Positions 38,501 to 50,288 are shown, numbered from the stretch's first letter. The stretch is 64,000 nucleotides of DNA from Chaetomium olivaceum (GCA_039881045.1 JAYWVB010000008.1:992001-1056000); one strand, 5' to 3'. Numbers and translations: made by a program. Notes: a model not told the origin generated them from the sequence alone.

Positions 38501-40161
38501 TTCTGGATACGGACCCAGGGATTTGAAATCCGGTGTTTTCCCCCTGGCCACATTCCACCATCCCTTCGAGATGGTTACGGGGCAACCTTTCCAGCGTTAA
38601 CGAGTGTACAACGGCGAGTTTGCATAAGCATATAAGACAGGGCTAGATATTCAATTCGACTCCCGATTGATTGTATACACAATAACTGCATAATACCACG
38701 CCGTTCCAAGTTTCTCCTGTCCCTTCCAGGTTGTTTGGGCTGAGCGGCAGAGCGGTTCCAAGTTGCTGTTCCTGGGCTTCTCCGGATGGGCAGGTCCCAG
38801 TCCAGGGCTGTGTGCGTGCCTTCCAGGTTCTGTGACGCCGTATCCGGGCCACTTTTAGGTTACCAACCGAACTGCCCGCACTCCCAATCCAATCCGTCTG
38901 CCTGCCTGCCCGCCCGTTCCACCTGCCAGTGCCACAAGCAATGCCCGACAATCACCAGTGACTGCATGGAACAGGTGCACCCCAGGAACAAAGTCGACCG
39001 TTGCAGACAAACCAGAAGGTCTCGGGGCAAAACAAGCAGCACAGCCAGCGTTTCCCGGCCTGCCAACCTCCACTCGCATTCGACGCGGTCCTTTCATTTT
39101 CCCACGTCTGCCGTCTTCCCGCATTTCCCTATCCTCAATTTGATTTTTTTTTCTGAGCAACGGGGTCGCCTGCTCAGCTGTCGTTTGCGGATACACCGAC
39201 GGTTCTGGCCCCCAGTTGTTACCGGCACCAACGGCAACGCCGCTTGGCAGCGTCTCGAAAGATCCGGTCGAAGCTCATTCCCTCGTCTCGTCGTTCGTTC
39301 GCTTGTTGGCTTGTTCGCTCGTTCCATGATTATCACCATCTTGCACCGGCGCCCAGCAACTCCCCAGCTTGGACCGCCACGGAACGGCACCGGCTGTGAA
39401 ACTGTGAGACTGCAGCACGCGGCAGAAGGCGTACAAGACGTTCTCTCCCAACCCTCGTGGCCTATCACCGCCGCCTCCCGTCACAGCGACTAGCGCCCCA
39501 TCCGCCAGCCACTCTGAAACCAACTTGCCGAATCCCAGGTACCCCGGACCTGTGGCCGCCACACACCTCAAAACTTCCACGCTCGTTTTCTTGCCTGCAT
39601 TACAGTGCTGGCTGATAGCCGCGGATTCGCGCTCCTACCTGAGCCTGACCACTGACTACTGCCCGCCCGTTGTGTGTCGTGTTGTTCAGGACCTACATAC
39701 CCAGACAGTCCTCGGCGCCACTACGAAGCACGCACGACATCTCGGCTCCTCCTGCGGCTAGCTCGACCGCTGCGTTTGGCAAAGCTGAAGATTGGCTCGT
39801 GTGATAGTTGCCAATCGTTCTTTCAATCCTCCGATCACCAATATCCTAGCGGGCGATTCTCGGGCGCGACCGCCGCCTCGACCACAACCCCCCACTCCCA
39901 GAGATCAACACTTCTCCGTGAGACCGCTACCCGCGGCCTGTGGGGCGGGAAAGGATACACTAAGGAAGACGGAGGAGAAAAAAAAGGAAAAATTAAGCCC
40001 AGCGAGGGAAAGCTGAAGCCACAAAAGACTCGGTTGCACGGGTGGAACGCAGAACTATTACCCATTTCGGTCGAGCGCTTCGCACAGGAAATCACTGCGA
40101 GACTTGCGGCTTCGAAACTTGATCGACCCACTATCCCGGATCGGGCCTCAACCTGGCGGCC
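32502..40161. other. 7.6 kb stretch without a supportable gene
   Basis: Open frames here (for example 33679-34287 plus, 35461-35880 minus, 36336-36768 minus, 36917-37339 minus, 38786-39493 plus) show no domain, no biased codon pattern I can recognise and no splice-linked continuation. The right end (about 39090-40161) is C/T-rich and probably forms the long leader of the next gene. A perfect palindrome sits at 35453-35470. No rRNA or tRNA was recognised, and no transposon protein was found. It may hold lineage-specific or decayed sequence. Confidence 0.45.
35453..35470. repeat. Perfect 8 bp palindrome with 2 bp loop
   Basis: The sequence ggaccggt-tt-accggtcc can fold into an 8 bp G+C-rich hairpin. 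It lies in non-coding DNA and has no obvious flanking gene. Confidence 0.8.
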
Positions 40162-43005
40162 ATGGCACCCATGACACCTCGACTCAAGATCCTATCAGGT
40201 AAGTCCTGCCAACTGGTCCTGTACTAGTTATTTTCCCGCTCCCCTTCTTGTGTTCCCCTTGCCGCCCGCAGCCTAGCGTGAACTGGAGATGGAGTGCCCG
40301 AAAAGAGTGGGCATTGCATCGCATCTTTAACGCTTGACCCGCCGCCATTCCAACTTTCCCCAAGCGCACCTCGTCACCACCACGCTCTTTTTTTTTTTCT
40401 TACCGAGACGGCCGGAGGAATTGGTGCATATATGCATCCTCACCTGCACAAACAGACATGTCGGATTATGAGCTGATGAACGTTGTCACAGTGGGTGGCA
40501 ACCCCATTTCCGCCTTCTTGTCGTGGAGACTGCAAGCGACGAACGCCTGCGACGTCACCCTCGTCTGGAAGTCGGGCTTTGAGCATGTGTCGCAATACGG
40601 AATATCCTTCAAGTATGTGCTCCCCTCCCCGATCTTGAAGCTGTTTGTCCTTGCAGCTTTTTGTGCTAACTGCCCCGCTCTTCAGATCATCTAACTTTGG
40701 CAATGAGCGGTTCAAGCCCCGACATGGTATGTACCCGCCTCCCGAAGCATCCGTCACCGTTGGGCCGTTTCCCCTCATGCGACTGTGCGCCATGTACTAA
40801 ATCTGAGATTTATACAGTCGTACGAACACCCGAGGAGGCAGCCTCTCGTCGAGAAGGCGCATTTGACTATGTTATCCTTTGTATAAAAGCGCTGCCCGAC
40901 GTGTACGATCTAGCATCCGTCATCGATTCCGTCGTCACCCCCCAGCACACATGCATCCTCGTGAACACGACACACGCGCTCGGCCTCGAGTCCGCAATCG
41001 AGGAGCGGTTTCCGACCAACGTGGTCCTCTCTCTCGTTTGCGGCGCCGAACTCGCCCAGCTCAGCGGAAGCGAATTCGAGCATAAGGGCTCGACGGAAAT
41101 GTGGGTTGGGGCCGCCAACGGAAACGCCAACATCCCGCCGACGATACAAGAGGATATGGCTCAGGCTCTGGCGATGACACTAAGCACTGGCCAAGTCGAT
41201 TGTAAGGTGTCGCCCAACATTCGCCAGCAGCAATACGAGCGGGTTATTGGGTATGTCATATTTGCTTCCTCTTTGTCCGTACGACAGGAGTTAACTTGTT
41301 CCTAGCTCAATCGCATTTCACCCATTAACTGTAATTTTTGAGACACCGGACTACGCCGCACTACTTGAGAAAGTCGGCGTGTCGAAACTGGTCTCCGACG
41401 TTATCGACGAGCTAGTTGCATTGGCGGAAGCTCAGGGCTGCAAATTTCCCGCCGAGTTCAAGCAGAACACGATCAACGAATTTTCGAGGTCAACCGTTGA
41501 GAACATCATGTGGCAGGACTACTCGGCAAGGCGGCCCATGGAAGTTGAGACCTACCTTGGCTCTCCCATCAGGCTATCTCAGGACACCAAGGTCAGCGTC
41601 CCGCGCGTTGAAGCCCTCTATGCCATCCTCCACAACCTTAACTTGGTCAACCGGAGCCGGCCGAAGCTCGATACCGCGGTGGCGACACCAGTCCAGCCAG
41701 GATCTCCCTCCACCACTCCGTCCCCTCTTCCCCGTATGTCGGCTCAAGGTCCTCCCCGGCCAATGCCTAATGGGAATGGCATGCACCCCCGCCCACGTCC
41801 AAGGGGGCGTCCTCCATGGGGCCGCCAGGGCCGGGTATGCGCCGCCCTCCTCCGCCGTCAATGAATGGAGGGCCGTCAAACGGGTATCCACGCCCACCGC
41901 CGAACGGCCGTCTTCCATCAAGAAGGGGCTCAATGGAGGGCGCGGATCTGGAAGAGTTTGGTCATCTTATGCTCTACGATGACGTTCCAGAAGGGGGGGA
42001 GGCCGCTTATGGCCCCCAAGATATTGCACTAAGGGAAAGAGAACTGCAGCTGCGTCAACGGGAGCTTGCTCTCAGGGAACAAGAAATGAGGCTAAGACGG
42101 CCGGGCCCGGGAATGGGACCGGGGATGGGCCCAGGGCCTGGTCCGGGTCCGAGGCGAGGACCGCCTCCTCCACCTTCACGAGGTGGTGGCGGAGGATTCG
42201 ACGACGACGATGAGGACGATGACTTCTTCGATCCTCTCCCTTCGGCCGGAGCGCCGATGATTGACCCCGATAATTTCGACATGATGAGCGTTACGTCGAG
42301 GAAGAACCGGAAAGCAACGGGCGCAGCACCGAGCTCTGCCGCGCAGTTTCGCAGGAATCCTGAACAGGACACTGGCCCACCGCGTAGCAGGTTTCGGCCA
42401 AGCTTTGGAAGGAATCGGTCGAGTCAAGTCATGGCCGGGATGCCAGCCACGCACGGGGATATCATGGATGACCCTCTGCTGGGCTTTACCTCTAATCGAT
42501 ATGGGGCCGTGGATCGAGGGATGATACACGCTGGCTCAAGGGCGAATTCTCTAACGGCTGCCCGCCTTGACGAGCTGCAGTACAACCAAGGACCACCCCC
42601 ATGGGCATGAATGGGAACGGGCCTCGGCGCGTGAGCCAGTCACCTGGCAACCCATACAGCCCGTCAATCCGCGGCGGCGTCCAGGGCGGGCGCCCATCAC
42701 CGCCAAATGGGTATCACCCTCAGCCGCAGGCAAATGGCGGGAGCCGCCCATCACCTCCGAATGGTATGCGGCAGCCAATGCCGCAGTATCCCCCGGGCCA
42801 GGGCAACGTCGTTGCCCCACAGCAGGTCGAGCAGCACGCTGGGGTGAGCGCCCTCCATCCACCCAAGACGAAGAGTCCACGAAGTCTGACCGGCAGTGCG
42901 AGCGCCAGCGCGGGCAGTGGTGATTCCACCAACCTCGACTCGGAGCCGTCGGCGCATAGCAGCCAACAGTCCTTAGGTCCTCGCCCACAGATTGGCGTCC
43001 GGTAA
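40162..43005 (+). CDS. Ketopantoate-reductase-like (ApbA/PanE family, Mug72-type) protein with long disordered tail, two frameshifts
   Basis: Five exons: 40162-40198, 40456-40612, 40686-40726, 40818-41250 and 41306-43005, all phases consistent. The first ~320 residues match the fungal ApbA/PanE-like family (S. pombe Mug72 type): a Rossmann strand VVTVGGNPISAFLSWRL, FDYVILCIKALPDVYD, LVNTTHALGLESAIEERF, SIAFHPLTVIFETPDY and an all-helical C-terminal domain (NTINEFSRSTVENIMWQD, often SSMxxD in enzymes). The dinucleotide motif is GGNPIS rather than GxGxxG, so catalysis is doubtful. A Pro/Gly-rich tail of ~400 residues follows, with a coiled segment (ALRERELQLRQRELALREQEMRL) and an acidic stretch. 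The frame changes in a G run at 41803-41807 and a C run at 42596-42600. Substrate and location are unknown. Confidence 0.85.
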
Positions 43006-44549
43006 ATGCTCACACGACCGCCAACAATCGTCGGTATTAGATTTACGGGGTCATCGAGCCATTACGAGGACGCTTAATTGAGCCCATGAAAGTGGCCGGA
43101 TGAGATGGAGGGCTTCGGTGTAGGGGAAGGAATCCTGGACTCCCAACAGCCCCCAAAGTGCCCGATCCACTTCCATCCATGCCACCTCGCGGCCGGGCGG
43201 CATCCACTTGCTCTTGGAAAAAAGAGCGAGCATATTCACGCGCACACATGAGAACTGGTCTATAAGGAGACAACCGGGCGGACGACACGGAAAAGGGAAA
43301 GGAACGATGCATCTTGGGTTTTTTTAGACGGTGTGGGTTGGCTTGACTTGGCTTTGGTTGGCTTGAGGGACGCGGAAATTTTTGGCTTAATCAAATCCAT
43401 GATTCGAGGCGGCGGCGCACGCGCGCTCGTAAACTAACTACTCCATAATTCTTAGTGTGTGTGAGGCTCGAGTCTCTCGGCCGAGTTTGGGTTAGAGGGT
43501 GGATTAGCGGAGGGAAACGGACGGCAAAGGGCGCGCGAGCAAAGCGATGGATGGTTTGACTCTCTTTGGAGTCGCTTCTGTATCAAGTACATAGGTATTC
43601 CTTCCCTTTTTTTTTTAACTCTCCTTTTGGTCCATTTCTCATTTTCACTGGCCATTTGTTTCTTGTCGTTTCTTTTGTTGTTGTGTGAACCAGCCCATGA
43701 CTCTGGCTGAGAATATCCGTATGTACCAACGCGGACGTCTATTGTTTTGTGGTAATATCATCTATCCATGACAACATACATATACATACATACATACCCG
43801 ATTTTTTATTGTAGTTGCTGTGTGATGTGAAGTATGGAAGTATGGGGGCGTATGTTTACCGTGTTACTCGCCCTGGACTCCTTTCGATGATGGTGGTTGC
43901 TTGTGGTGATGCATAGCAGCCCTGACATGGCCTCGTTCGGGGAGGGTTGGGGAATCTCGGCTCCGTTGGCTTGTTGACAGGCTTTGGGAGGGGGTCTTCC
44001 TGTTCGCGACGAATCCATGGTGGAGCGGAAATCGGTATGAAAACCTGCGTCCGTCGTGGCGAAGCATGGACGACCCTGCGTTGGGAAACACCGTGTTGGC
44101 TGCTGCCAGTCCCCAGCAGAAGCGTGGGAATTTTGGAGGTAGAGTCATGGCGTTAAACCAAAGTATGTTAAGGCAGGCAGGCACTCCCTGTCCAAAAAGG
44201 TCGGTACAGTACCCACAAACGACATACAGCTCGCTATCTTGATACCATACTTCTCAGCCAAATCGAGCCCGAATCTGATAAAACAAAGTGCATTAGATTC
44301 CTTGATTATTACCCCTTTTATTCCATGACATTATTTATCTGTTCTGTCTAATGCTTGAGATACAGCTTGTTCAAGTGTGGTCCATTTGTCGATGGCACTC
44401 AATGGCACTCGCAGGCGGACCCACTGAACGTCGGTTTGTGTGTCCCGATTACATATTTGGGCCAAAGGGTGCTGGTGCAAAGCAATGAGCCATGCCGCAG
44501 GACGCGCCTCTCCTGCTTTCCTTTCCACATCAAGAGCGCGCCATTCACA
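43006..44549. other. 1.5 kb spacer before the FunK1 gene
   Basis: This is 3' flank of the ketopantoate-reductase-like gene followed by the FunK1 upstream region. A run of about nine T is at 43609-43617 and an (ACAT)n microsatellite at about 43770-43798. No gene is supportable. Confidence 0.5.
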
Positions 44550-46920
44550 ATGGCAGACCAGGCGCGGTCAAAGATCATCGAGGATAATCCAATCGGTAAC
44601 GGCCTTGATGCTTTCCGCGCCTCGTTCAAATCGATCGGCGAAGGCGCGTACTTACGCTGCACTTCCGACGTGCTCAAGCAACTTGGCGAAGAGGGTGAGA
44701 AAGATAACCGAGGTTTGTTGCAGCGCTCTCCTCTAGCTATCACATAGACCTCCAGAAGCTCATTCGCTCCTTCTTGAGAGTGGCGCAAAACCTCCCCGCT
44801 GCCGACCTGTTACCTGCCACGACACGTCGTGGCACCCTTCGAAGCGATCTCCTGCGCCTTGAGCTTTCACTCGACTCCGACGACTTCGACTTCGACCGTA
44901 TCAAGCCTCTCCTAATTGCAGCCCTCGACGACCATCCAGACGATTCCCTTATTTGGGACCGAGTCTACGACGCCGTCACTGAATCCACCCCGTCTCCCCG
45001 ACCGATAGCGTCTTCCCTCCAACAGACTCCGTGGCTACGCAATACTGGCAGCTTCGCCAATTCGTCCGAACACCGCAAATATGTGGATAGCATCCTCAAG
45101 GAGGAGCTTGGCCCTATGTATGTTGGGCTCCTGGACTTTCACAAGACGTACTTTGGCGATGTGTTAAACCTGGAGATCGCATCAGACACGTTCTTCAATG
45201 ACTGCTTAGAACGTAACGACCCGCTCTTCGACAACGGTTGGAAGGGTTGGCCCGAAGAAGCGAAGCAGGATGATGTGCTACGCTGGTTTACGGGCTTTAT
45301 CGAGGAGCTGGTGGTATTTATAGAAAACTACAACTCTACTCCAGTATATAATCGAAGACTGCTAGCGAAGCTTAACAAGCCAATCATCGGCTCCGTCGGG
45401 AAACGGAAGATGGATGTCGGCTTTGTAAACGACCCGAAGCCTGGGAAAAACTCGAAGTGCCACTGGAACCAGATCCTCGTACCCGGCGAGTTGAAGAGTG
45501 ACCCGGCCGCCGACATCCCGTCAGAGGTACACCTCGATATCGGTAGGTGCGCTAGGGAAGTACTCGCCACTCAGGATAACCGTCGCTTCGTCTTGGGCTT
45601 TACCCTCTACGGATCTCTCATGAGGATATGGGTGTTTGACCGGCTTGGGGGTATCGCATCGGACCAATTCGATATCAACAAGGATGGGCTGCGGTTTATG
45701 TCTACGATCCTCGGATTTCTCTGGATGAGGGAGGAAGAGCTTGGGTTTGACCCAACCATCATGACAGCAAACGGTCAACGGTTTATCGAGATCGAGCGAG
45801 AGGGTACAACTGAGCGGCTCATTCTCGATGGGCAAGCAATGAACCGTGTACGCTGCATCGTTGGCCGAGCAACGACCTGCTGGAAAGCACACCGCGAAGG
45901 TGAGCCAGATGCCCTGTTTGTCGTCAAAGATTCATGGCAATACCCGGAGCGCGATGACGAGGGCCGGTTACTTCGTGAAGCGACGGGCCAGGGTGTGGTC
46001 CATGTGGCCCGGTATTACCACCACGAAACTGTTCGGGTGCGGGATGCGGATGACGATGTCCAAAACAATATCCGGAAGGGGTTGGATATCACGAAGGCCA
46101 CCAACTACCAGCAGCACCGATCGCACTATACCCTAGGCGCAAGTACAAGTACAGCAGGTCGAAGTAGTAGTATTGCGGGCGCGAAGCGGCTATCTCACGA
46201 AATCGACGCTCCCTCGCCGCCCAACAAACGACCTCGCTCAGGATCCCCAATTAAAAGGAGCACCAACACATTGCCCAATAGGGTGCATCGGCGTGTCATC
46301 CTTCGCGACTACGGAACCCTATCTACGAGGCGGGCTCTCGAGAAGCTCTACTCGGCGCGCTAGCTGACTGTATTGAATGGCATGAGTCGTTGCGGCGCAA
46401 GGCCGGCCTCCTTCATAGGGATATCTCTCTTAATAACCTTATGATCGGCAAGGGCGATCGTGGATTTTTGATTGACTTGGATCTCGCCATTAACGAACAG
46501 CGTATGGGTGCCTCTGGAGCAAAAGGCAAGACGGGCACATGGGCTTTCATGGCCATTGGGGCACTCCAGGGCGAGCAACACTCGTTCATGCACGACCTTG
46601 AGTCGTTCTTCTGGGTGCTGTTCTGGATATGCATCCACTTCGACGGACCAACCAAGAACAGAGTCGTCCCACGGTTTGACAAGTGGAACTACGTCGATAC
46701 GGACGAGCGCGCGGAGGATCTGGCTGGGATCAAGCTCATCGTCGTGGCGAGGGAGGAGATGTTCACGAAGACGACTGCTACGTACTTCACGCAGTACTAC
46801 CAGCCCCTTGCGCCGTTGATGAACAGCCTGCGGAAGGTAGTCTTCCCGGGGGACAAGCCGTGGAAACGTCAGGACGAGAGGCTCTACTCTCGAATGGGCG
46901 AAATTCTCCGGAAGGGGTAG
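44550..46920 (+). CDS. Fungal-specific FunK1-type protein kinase, one frameshift
   Basis: This is a member of the fungal-only FunK1 kinase family (Pfam Pkinase_fungal), a class expanded in many filamentous fungi with largely unknown roles. Exon 1 is 44550-44694 and exon 2 starts at 44748; the 53 bp intron has a GTGAGA donor, phase 1. Corrected length is about 770 residues. The N-terminal domain is helical with the family segment HWNQILVPGELKS. The kinase part has an ATP-lobe VVKDSW (candidate Lys), the catalytic loop LLHRDISLNNLMI (46411-46449) and LIDLDLA, where DLD replaces DFG. GTWAFMAIGAL and HDLESFFWVLFWI follow. One C is missing from the run at 46317-46319; restoring frame reads DYGTPIYEAGSREALLGAL. 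A long disordered insert (about 46140-46260) carries a basic RPRSGSPIKR signal. It sits beside FunK1 fragments and an HNH_2 gene. Confidence 0.9.
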
Positions 46921-47004
46921 GAGGACTTGAAGTAATGGGCGGGCGTTCGGTGGGGAAGATAGCGGCCAGTGTATGTCTTACTAGAGGAGAGTAGAAATGA
47001 GGGC

Positions 47005-47130
47005 TGAGCCCTGCTGGTAGCAAAGGGAAAGACAGTGTAAGGGCCCTCATGACCATTGGGGTACCTCTTGGCGAGCCTTGTTTCATGCACCACTGTCAAA
47101 TCTTTCTTCTGTGGGTTGGTCGCGGCAAAC
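47005..47130 (+). pseudogene. Fragment resembling the FunK1 kinase C-lobe
   Basis: About 100 bp after the FunK1 stop, the plus strand carries decayed similarity to the same kinase: GKGKTV, a stop, then PLMTIGVPLGEPCFMHHCQ..FLLWVG. This parallels KGKTGTWAFMAIGALQGEQHSFMHDLESFFWVLFW of the intact copy. It has no start codon and ends after about 40 codons. It looks like debris of a tandem duplicate. Confidence 0.55.
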
Positions 47131-47370
47131 CGGAGCAGCATCGGCACCAGAGCTAGTGGATGGTACGATGAGCGCGGTATCAATACTCCGGTTCATGAGC
47201 ATGGCCTGGACGTGGCAGGTCGAGTCTAGCGTGGTATGTGAGCAGCAGTAGAACATCAAGTCACTTGACGGACTGATGGTGACCTGCCGCCGGGACCAGT
47301 CGGAGCAGCCATTCTCCTTCCTCAAGATTAAAGCCCGCCCGCTTTGAAATCTGCGGAGAACATCTAGTGA

Positions 47371-47796
47371 ATGCTTTCATTCATTCCACTCCAAGTCCTA
47401 GCAATGGCTCTCATGCCGAGGCTTGGCTACTTCGAATTAGCTGCCGAGGAACATTCGATGGGCCGCACCCCGGCCGAGCTCATCGGGAAGCGCGCCGTCA
47501 AAATTGGGCGGCTGTTAGAAGCCCTGGCTGGCCCAAGCCGAAGCCCTCCCAGTGACCACATTCCCCCCGCCAAGAAGAGGCCGCCGTCGCGGAAGCGTCG
47601 AGATGGCGCCCAACCTCGTCAAACCCAACCGCTCGCGACCCCGTCGCCTTCGGATGTCGATGGAAACGGCGCGCTGGCTTTGGAGGGCGACGCAGGCCTC
47701 CGGCCCTACACCGACGGAAGAGACGGCTTTCTGGCGAACCTGTCAATACGGCATTGGAACCCGGGCCTTGCAAGAAGCGACGGCTGGAAGAGGTAG
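47371..47796 (+). CDS. Orphan basic ORF, possibly frameshifted
   Basis: I do not recognise this ORF. The first ~50 residues (ELAAEEHSMGRTPAELIGKRAVKIGRLLEALAG) look like folded protein. Then comes a Lys/Arg/Pro-rich stretch (PPAKKRPPSRKRR) of nuclear-signal type. After about 47580 the neighbouring frame also gives plausible protein. Near 47804-47861 a third frame reads MVEDLLPSMLGYILRRQ and ends with a stop, suggesting a longer gene broken by indels, perhaps 47371-47861. It may belong with the FunK1/HNH_2 patch. No function is proposed. Confidence 0.3.
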   Translation: MLSFIPLQVLAMALMPRLGYFELAAEEHSMGRTPAELIGKRAVKIGRLLEALAGPSRSPPSDHIPPAKKRPPSRKRRDGAQPRQTQPLATPSPSDVDGNGALALEGDAGLRPYTDGRDGFLANLSIRHWNPGLARSDGWKR

Positions 47797-48364
47797 CGGA
47801 ACATGGTTGAGGACTTGCTTCCGTCGATGCTGGGCTATATCTTGCGCCGGCAAGGAACATGAAACGGCCACAACTCACAACTCACAACCCCCGGCGCATG
47901 TTGCATGGCGCGCTGGCCGTGAGTGCACCCTACCCCCCGCCCGACCCCGTTGGCAGTGCGGCGAGTAAAAGCCCATCACGTCGACCGATCCGGCTCGGCG
48001 ATCCCACGCCCGAGATTTATTGGATGGGGAGCGGTGGTTTTTTTTTTTTTTTTTTTGCAGGGCGCATTAGGAACTGGTCGGCACAATTTCTCCTCGATTG
48101 CTGGCTGCCCCTTTTCTACCGAGTAGTGGGTTTGGTTCACGCCCGAGACCTGGTGAGAGGGGCGACATGGAATGCGGGAGGAGCGGACACCGGGGGTAGA
48201 TCGACCAAACCTGACCTCGGATATTCTCGCCATGGGAATGGATGGGACTCCGCGCTTGGAGCACTATTTGCTGGGCCAATTATAGTTTTAGCTTCTCGCC
48301 TATTGTCCACAAAACAGCTTGAGAGCAATGGCCAGAGTTGTTCGAGCATGTTGTTGTCACACCC

Positions 48365-48475
48365 ACAGGTTGCGGCGCGAGCGGCGCTTGATCAGCCAAT
48401 CATCTCCGGTACCGTTCTGTCGGGTACATCCACATAATCAACTAAACCCTTTTCGCCGTGGTTACCAGCTATTTT
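48365..48475 (+). repeat. Left arm of inverted repeat flanking the HNH_2 gene
   Basis: Positions 48384-48427 match the reverse complement of 50235-50278 at 43 of 44 bases. Weaker homology runs outward (acaggttgcg, with a 9 bp insertion on this side) and inward (a block ending tcgccgtggtta at about 48453-48464, with a 15 bp insertion on this side). The arm ends about 100 bp before the HNH_2 start codon. Confidence 0.9.
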
Positions 48476-48573
48476 ATCAATTGTGGGGTCTGTTGATTGA
48501 ACAAGCAGTCAACAAACTGCGACGAGACCAAATACACAAAAGTCCAATCGCTCATTTGCTAGTAGCTCACAAA

Positions 48574-50021
48574 ATGGCCGCATTTCCCCCCTTGACGCCG
48601 CCAGCAGCAACGCATACTCTCGGAACAGCACCGCGCGTAGTGCGATTCCGACACCCGGCCTACCCCAGCTCGGCTCCTGACCTACTCGTGCTCATGGCCG
48701 CAAACGGCGACGCCGGACTCGATTTCGACGTTGCATTGGCAGCCTGCTGCATCGTCGCCGACACGAATTGGGACGATGGATACTTGGCACAACCCGTGGC
48801 CGGAAACAATGGTCTTCAGCGAGTCGACCGCCCCCAAGACGGTCTGCTGCGTGGATTGGAATACTTCTTCTGCGTCAAGGAACGCGACCCATTATATATA
48901 CCTTGTCCCTGCATCCACTTCCTCTTCTCCGCTACGTTAGCTTAACTAACTGCTTCCGTTCCCATTATAGTTAAATATCCCGTTATCCCATCGTTCCATC
49001 ACTGGCGCTTTCCGCACGGCAGTTTCGATGAGAATGGTGTATTGTGTGGCAACCTTCCATCACCGTGGAAGCACCTACGGCTGCCCGAGTTTATCACGCC
49101 ACGTCCGACTCTAAAAGGGCCTCCCGTGGCAATGGATCGCGATATCACTTGCCGGGTGTCTGGCTATATGGATGGTGTTGAGAAGGCCCATCTCGTTCCG
49201 GAAGAAGAGAGGCTTTGGTTTGTATCGAACAAGATGGATAGGTATTATACTATCTCGCTCTATTTCTTCACTCCCTTACAAATCTGGGCATACTATAGCT
49301 CTACTGGCGAAACTGATAATCCGCTGATTGTAGGTACTGCCGGCGGCCACTGGAAGTATCAGCGATCAACGACGATAAAAATATTCTCATCCTCCGCAAG
49401 GACATACACCATCTCTTCGACGCCCAGCGTTTCACTTTTGTGCCCAAGCGACTTGATACCTGCGCGCCCGAATCTGCCGAACTTGTCACACACGTGCTGC
49501 TACCGTCGGGCTCGCCCGAATTCGTGGGCCTGTACCACAACCGCTCACCCCAGCTGATCCGTGGCATAAGCGTCGAGTGCCTCTTTGCACGCTTTGCATG
49601 GTCCTTATTCACGGACGAGCATTTCCCTTTTTTCCAGTCGGATCTCGAATACACCGTACGCCTGTGGGACAAGGCCAAAGGTGAGGCTGAAACCCAAACC
49701 CTGACAGGACTAGATGTCAGGTCTAGTGCCCAGGTCTTTGAGTCCACACGATCCCAGAGTCGGAGTGCCAGTCCAAAGAAAAGGCCGCTTCCGACCCAGG
49801 GTGGTGGTGTTGATGGCGGCGATGGCGACTGGTCAGACAATGGAGATAACACTGGCGATGAACATGACCGGGATAGTTGGGATGAACCACCAAGGGGGCG
49901 ATCACGAAAGCGCCGCTGGGAGGCTTTGGAACGTGGTGGAGAAGTGCCAAGTTTGTCAACCTCGTTCGCGTCAACGACACAATCCAGGATTGCTAGCGGC
50001 CAAAATAGGGAAGCATCGTAA
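48574..50021 (+). CDS. HNH_2-type endonuclease-domain protein, intact
   Basis: Three exons (48574-48904, 48971-49241, 49334-50021) give 429 residues without a break. Introns are 66 bp (GTCCCT donor, CTAAC branch) and 92 bp (GTATTA..TTGTAG). The centre has the fungal HNH_2 signature: YPVIPSFHHWRFPH, DITCRVSGYMDGVEKAHLVP (first metal-binding His at 49189-49191), then after the splice RYCRRPLEVSAINDDKNILI and LRKDIHHLFD (His-His at 49407-49412). So the H..N..H order of the fold is complete. The C-terminal third is acidic and Arg/Ser-rich (SRSQSRSASPKKRP), likely disordered and possibly nuclear. Members are common in accessory regions of filamentous ascomycetes; their targets are not known. The gene lies between inverted repeat arms and next to FunK1 sequences. 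Nuclease activity is inferred from the motif only. Confidence 0.88.
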
Positions 50022-50204
50022 CCGTTAACTCTAAACGAAGGGGAAAGCAATGTCCTGGCATCGGCCTGGTGACACCGCCGGAAGCCCCCAAATCGCATTC
50101 ACATCGAAGAGTTCCGTGTAGAAAGGATCGAACACAAGGTTTGGTTTTTTCATTTTTTTTTTTGGCTTCTGGGTAAATTACCTGTTTTGCCAAAGGGTGC
50201 TTGG

Positions 50205-50288
50205 CTATAAGCTAACCACGGCGAGAAGGGTTGTGTACCCGACAGAACGGTACCGGAGATGGTTGGCTGATCAAGCGCCGCAACCTGT
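50205..50288 (-). repeat. Right arm of inverted repeat flanking the HNH_2 gene
   Basis: This is the reverse-complement partner of 48365-48475. Its core 50235-50278 differs by one base from the left core. This arm lacks the two insertions present on the left. It lies 184 bp after the HNH_2 stop and 79 bp before the FunK1-like start fragment. Confidence 0.9.

Noticed and set aside
38786..39493. 235-codon plus-strand open frame
   Set aside because: It overlaps C/T-rich DNA leading to the gene at 40162 and has no recognisable protein features.
44713..44747. 35 bp intron in FunK1 from the GTTTGT donor
   Set aside because: Too short for a fungal intron; the GTGAGA donor at 44695 gives 53 bp with the same phase.
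48905..48970. Alternative 35 bp intron starting at GTTAGC (48936) in the HNH_2 gene
   Set aside because: It would create a stop directly after the junction; the donor at 48905 gives a normal 66 bp intron and keeps frame.
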